A stretch of 64,000 bases of DNA from Pterois miles (taxonomy: Eukaryota; Chordata; Actinopteri; Perciformes; Scorpaenidae): the NCBI GenBank assembly GCA_947000775.1, contig CAMQGK010000638.1, positions 26,430,001 to 26,494,000 on the forward strand, given 5' to 3'. Each line of letters starts with the position of its first letter. The first letter of the stretch is position 1. Of this stretch, positions 60,623-64,000 are shown one piece after another. The position numbers were made by a program, and so were the translations under genes. The notes beneath the pieces are model-generated. The model did not search any database. It had not been told where the DNA came from and worked only from the letters and a program-made list of their open reading frames with translations.

Positions 60623-61448
60623 GTGAGGATCTTTAAGCTGATTTTAATCTTTTAATAATATAATGATTATCATACACCGTTACAATTTAAGAACAGATTA
60701 TATTTATGGAAAATGGACTTGTTGGTGACTCCAGTTCAGTAAAAGAGTAGTATAGTAATAGTATACAAGTGGGACTTTTTGAACAGGAAATCGAGACTGC
60801 GGTCACATCCTGTCCATAAACAGAAATGTAAAAATTACAATTTGTGATGCTAGCTGATTCTCTGTTGAGCTCAGCTAACCTTGTCCTGGCTCCAGCACTT
60901 AATTTACTCAGCAAAGATTGCTCCAAGCCTCTCAGTCATTCATAAGCAATTCAAAAAGTCACAACAAATAGACATCACAGTTAAATGGACGAAAAAATTC
61001 AACTTGGCTCTAGGTGAGAGATTAAATGCAAGTTTATAAAACAGTGTGTTCAGTGGGACTTGAAGAAGACGCAGCATGCAGACTGCATTTCCACTGGGAG
61101 TTGTTTACTCTAACATTTAACAGCCCAGATCACAAACACACCGTGACCCTTTTTTTGTGTGTTTGTCTCTGTGAGATACTGTAGCTATGCTTTTAATTCT
61201 CCATTTTCCCCGTACAGTAGCATCGTCGTCACTCCGTTTTTTTTTTTTCCTTTTGTTGTGTTTACAAAAAGGGCGTTCGATTCGAGGGCTCCCATGAAAT
61301 TCTTTTTATCCTGCTTCAAATCCTTTAAAACACGACCCAGCGAGAGATGATTGGACCCGAAACGAAGAAGAACAGAGAAAATATGGAGGGAGGCTGTCAG
61401 AAAGATTAGTGCTGGAGAAACTGAGAGGGAGAGAGAGGACGAAACAGA

Positions 61449-61452
<4 letters not shown>

Positions 61453-61508
<56 letters not shown>
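61453..61508 (+). repeat. (GT)n microsatellite
   Basis: A pure GT tract of about 56 bp, 0.8 kb downstream of exon D. Confidence 0.97.
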
Positions 61509-61607
61509 GGCAGATACGCTGCTGTTTCCATGATGCCAATCCCCCTCTGGTGGCTGGATTAATGAAGTTGGTTTAACATGTAGTTAGACAGGGGATGCAA
61601 ATTAGCA

Positions 61608-61609
<2 letters not shown>

Positions 61610-61678
<69 letters not shown>

Positions 61679-61681
61679 TGT
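61610..61681 (+). repeat. (GT)n microsatellite
   Basis: A GT tract of about 70 bp with one GG interruption, only 100 bp after the previous tract. Confidence 0.97.
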
Positions 61682-61850
61682 AGGCTTTTGTTTCTATCAT
61701 TGTGAGGACTCTGGAGTTAAGACATATCTGGAACATGGGGGGCTTATTTCCAGTGCTCACTTCTTTTAAGGGTTAAGGGTCAAGTTTTGATTTTAGAATT
61801 AGGTTTAGGTTAGGAAAGTAACACTCTCCCATTTGACAACAATTTCACAT
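61682..61850 (+). repeat. Microsatellite-associated telomere-like repeat
   Basis: 'tttctatcattgtgaggact', 'gggttaagggtcaagttttg' and 'ttaggtttaggttaggaaag' follow the (GT)n tract in the order of the fish 'gt-tract, gaggacc, ttaggg' repeat. Confidence 0.6.
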
Positions 61851-61859
61851 CCCAATATT

Positions 61860-62340
61860 TACCTAAGTCTGTTTACACAACCTGGTCCCACTCACTCAAA
61901 TACCACTGATTGGGCAGTGCCTTTTAAGATAAGATAAGATGAACCTTTATTAAACCAATGCACGGAAGCACCCTTCAGCAACAGTATGTGACAAATTGGG
62001 CTTTTGACTAATTCCAATGTAAACTCACTCATACCGTTATTCGACGATGGGAGCAAGTGACGTATAACAATAGCGTGAGAGTTCGCTCAGGGTGGGTGGG
62101 GAGGTGGATGGGTCAAACAAACACAAGATTTTTATCCAGTGAGACCACTGTTCATGTCCCGTGTGAAACTAAAAGTAATGTTGAGTCATGAGTCATTACT
62201 ATCGTTAGTCCTGTGAGCTGCTACTCAGTGAAGCTAACGTCAGCCACAACCCCTTTCCTAAACTTAACAAAGTGGTTGTGCTGCCTAAACCTAACTTCCT
62301 GTCAAAACAGAAGATTAATTTCAAAGGTCAGTATACATGT
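61860..62340 (+). repeat. Dispersed repeat family A, longest copy, with a nested LINE tail
   Basis: Blocks in order: 'ccactgattgggcagtgcc', 'cggaagcacccttcagcaac', 'gtgacaaattgggcttttga', 'caatagcgtgagagttcgct', 'ggatgggtcaaacaaacaca', 'catgtcccgtgtgaaactaa', 'aacttaacaaagtggttgtg' and 'ctgcctaaacctaacttcct'. Compared with 3430-3480 it has an extra segment of about 28 bp at 61927-61955. Confidence 0.85.
61927..61955 (-). mobile_element. Very short retrotransposon tail nested in family A
   Basis: 'aagataagataagatgaacc' plus 'tttatta' is the reverse complement of an 'aataaaggttcatcttatct' tail. The corresponding position in the 3.4 kb copy lacks it. Confidence 0.65.
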
Positions 62341-62635
62341 AATGAGCATATATTCATACACTGTCCCTGATCCCCAGAAAAGTAACTTACCCCATGTGTG
62401 AGCCTCCGATACCAAGGGGCCCTGACCTTATTTGGCAAGTTGGGAGAGAGAATATGTTGGTTTACCGGTCTTGGGGAGTAGTATATGTGAAAGAGAGAAG
62501 TCAAATAGAAGAACCAAGATGTGTGTGTGTGTGTGTGAAGTTGGATTTATATGCTTATATGCTTTATATGCATCAGCTTTTACCCATACCACTTTTCAGA
62601 CATTATCAGGCCATATTGTGCTTTGTATTTGATAT

Positions 62636-62700
62636 TCCTTTATTCCTTTATTAGTCCCACAGTGGGGAAATTTACAATTTTGTGTCAAATTTGTGTCAAG
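62636..62700 (-). mobile_element. Retrotransposon or SINE 3' tail
   Basis: 'tttattagtcccacagtggg' and 'gaaatttacaattttg' are the inverse of a standard fish LINE/SINE tail. Confidence 0.6.
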
Positions 62701-63359
62701 TCTTTCCATTGATTTACTGCCGACCAACAGTGGGAGGGGTTTGGCTTGTCTAGCTTTTTACCTATAAGCAGCTTTTGTTGTGCAACAACTTTATAATCTG
62801 TTTCATTTAATTCTCTTGAATGCCTTTGCCAGATCAGAAAATACAACATGTCTGGTGTCACTGAAAAAGAAATGTGCCTTGAAGAAAACACAAGCAGCCC
62901 GATCAGACCAATCACAATTTTTGTGGTCTTCCTTAGTCACCTTAACCTTAAAATGTAGTCAAATTTTTGAGCATGCGCATTTTACAACCTTTACTTTAAC
63001 ACTCAACTTTACTCAGCCTTTGCAAAAAATGGAACCAAAACAGCAAGAAAAGGCTGCTGAAGCACGTTAGCTGTAACAATATATGACATGTATTTAAATA
63101 TTTAACAGAGAAACCAACAAATTTACCAGAAATGGAAGCAAGAAAAAGCATTAGGGTCTCCAAGGTCTCCAAATATTAAACAAAAAACCACACTAGCTGG
63201 AAAGTAAGAACTCACTTTGTCTACCAAATCAAATAAAAAGAAAATGCGACAGTAAACTCCCCAACTAACCACATAACACATCTGAAACGCGAAGAGAGAG
63301 AGAGAGCTCTCTCCCAACAAGAGGCCAAAGGAAAAGCTAAAGCACAGTATACACCTGAC

Positions 63360-63600
63360 ATGTTCTCATCCCAACTCGTCACATACCGACACTTTTCGCC
63401 CGTTGGGGTCACTTTATTTTTGGCACCAAAAACACTATAGATTCCCTTGGTGTCCCTTTAGGGACATGAATAAAACCACTGTAGTTAGGAAGAATCTGAG
63501 TGGTTGGGCTTAAAACTACTATGTTTCTACAGTGGAAACACTGGACATTGGGAGTACATGACACAAACAAACAGCTGTAAAGTGACACACTCCCAGCGCA
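63360..63600 (-). repeat. Dispersed repeat family A, inverted copy
   Basis: 'atgttctcatcccaactcgt' is the reverse complement of the end block at 24443, and 'aaaaccactgtagttagg' with 'gtggttgggcttaaaact' are the reverse of the 'cctaactacagtggtttt' and 'ttttaagcccaaccat' blocks. Confidence 0.7.
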
Positions 63601-64000
63601 CTTTATATGAACATTTATTGTTGTTGCACATGGGTTTACGTTACAGTTAATGAAAAGCCTGTTGCATTTCATATGGCGCTAAAGTGTGCCTTGTGTGACT
63701 GTAACGCACGCTGTGACAAAGCCTCAGTATCTAACGCCCTGGGAATGAGCATGGGCTGGTACGCTGTATTAGCAAACGCTAAGCATGTAACCTCTGAATG
63801 CTAGAGGCATAAATCCAGCTTTAGGGTTTTACGGGGTCAAACACATTATGTGAAGCAATGTCTGTGTGTGCAGATTTGTGTGTCTGTGTGAATGAATATG
63901 TATGCATCTATGAGTGTGTATGTATGTGTGTGTTAACATCAACCAAACACTGACAATATCAGTATTTGCTAATCGTCCAGATGTCGTTGTTTACAAGTCT

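Larger units (their letters stand above)
60623..64000 (+). other. Start of the intron after exon D (partial, at least 3.4 kb)
   Basis: It begins with GTGAGG. It contains two (GT)n tracts (61453-61508, 61610-61681), the telomere-like repeat next to the second one, family A copies at 61860-62340 (plus) and 63360-63600 (minus), and a minus-strand retrotransposon tail at 62636-62700. The next receptor exon was not seen. The stretches 60640-61440 and 62710-63350 hold nothing I recognise. Confidence 0.85.

Noticed and set aside
60623..64000. Next receptor exon (rest of S1 and first membrane segment)
   Set aside because: No sequence encoding the expected GSLTINEER-type motif was found on the plus strand before the window ends.

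Overview
The window is vertebrate nuclear DNA, almost certainly from a ray-finned (probably percomorph) fish. It carries four short exons of one plus-strand gene, separated by long introns full of teleost-type repeats and long (GT)n microsatellites. There are no bacterial-style operons, no rRNA, no CRISPR array and no convincing tRNA. Only 631 of 64,000 bases are supported as coding (about 1 percent).

The gene is an NMDA-type glutamate receptor GluN2 subunit, and the residues fit GluN2D best (grin2d). The exons are A 6953-7093, B 43504-43618, C 55281-55486 and D 60454-60622. All have canonical AG/GT borders and compatible phases, and they join into one open frame of 210 codons. They encode the end of the amino-terminal domain (A, B, start of C), the linker, and the first part of the glutamate-binding S1 lobe (C, D), including the loop-1 cysteines and the histidine equivalent to the glutamate-contacting His485 of GluN2A. 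The start codon, signal peptide and most of the amino-terminal domain lie upstream of the window. The remaining binding domain, the channel and the tail lie downstream. The introns are at least 6.95 kb (partial), 36.4 kb, 11.7 kb, 5.0 kb and at least 3.4 kb (partial).

The rest is intronic. The commonest component is a dispersed repeat, here called family A (full length about 430 bp), with about 18 degraded copies, roughly 14 in the plus and 4 in the minus orientation. Family B (about 560 bp) has two copies and family C has two. There are 3' fragments of several non-LTR retrotransposons (5.2-5.8, 7.7-8.4, 36.0-36.2 and 42.9-43.47 kb), a degraded SINE (27.95-28.21 kb), a TTAA-flanked miniature transposon (40.3-40.7 kb), a Tc1-like remnant (44.4-44.6 kb), and eight long dinucleotide GT/CA tracts, six of them between 52 and 62 kb around exons C and D.

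I found no new enzymatic or defence system. The observations most worth a second look are structural: a LINE ending a few tens of bases from the exon B acceptor, a hairpin that looks made by template switching, nested short LINE tails in family A copies, an inverted family A pair in the large intron, and dense UG tracts near exons C and D. All family and homology statements come from recognition, not from a database search.
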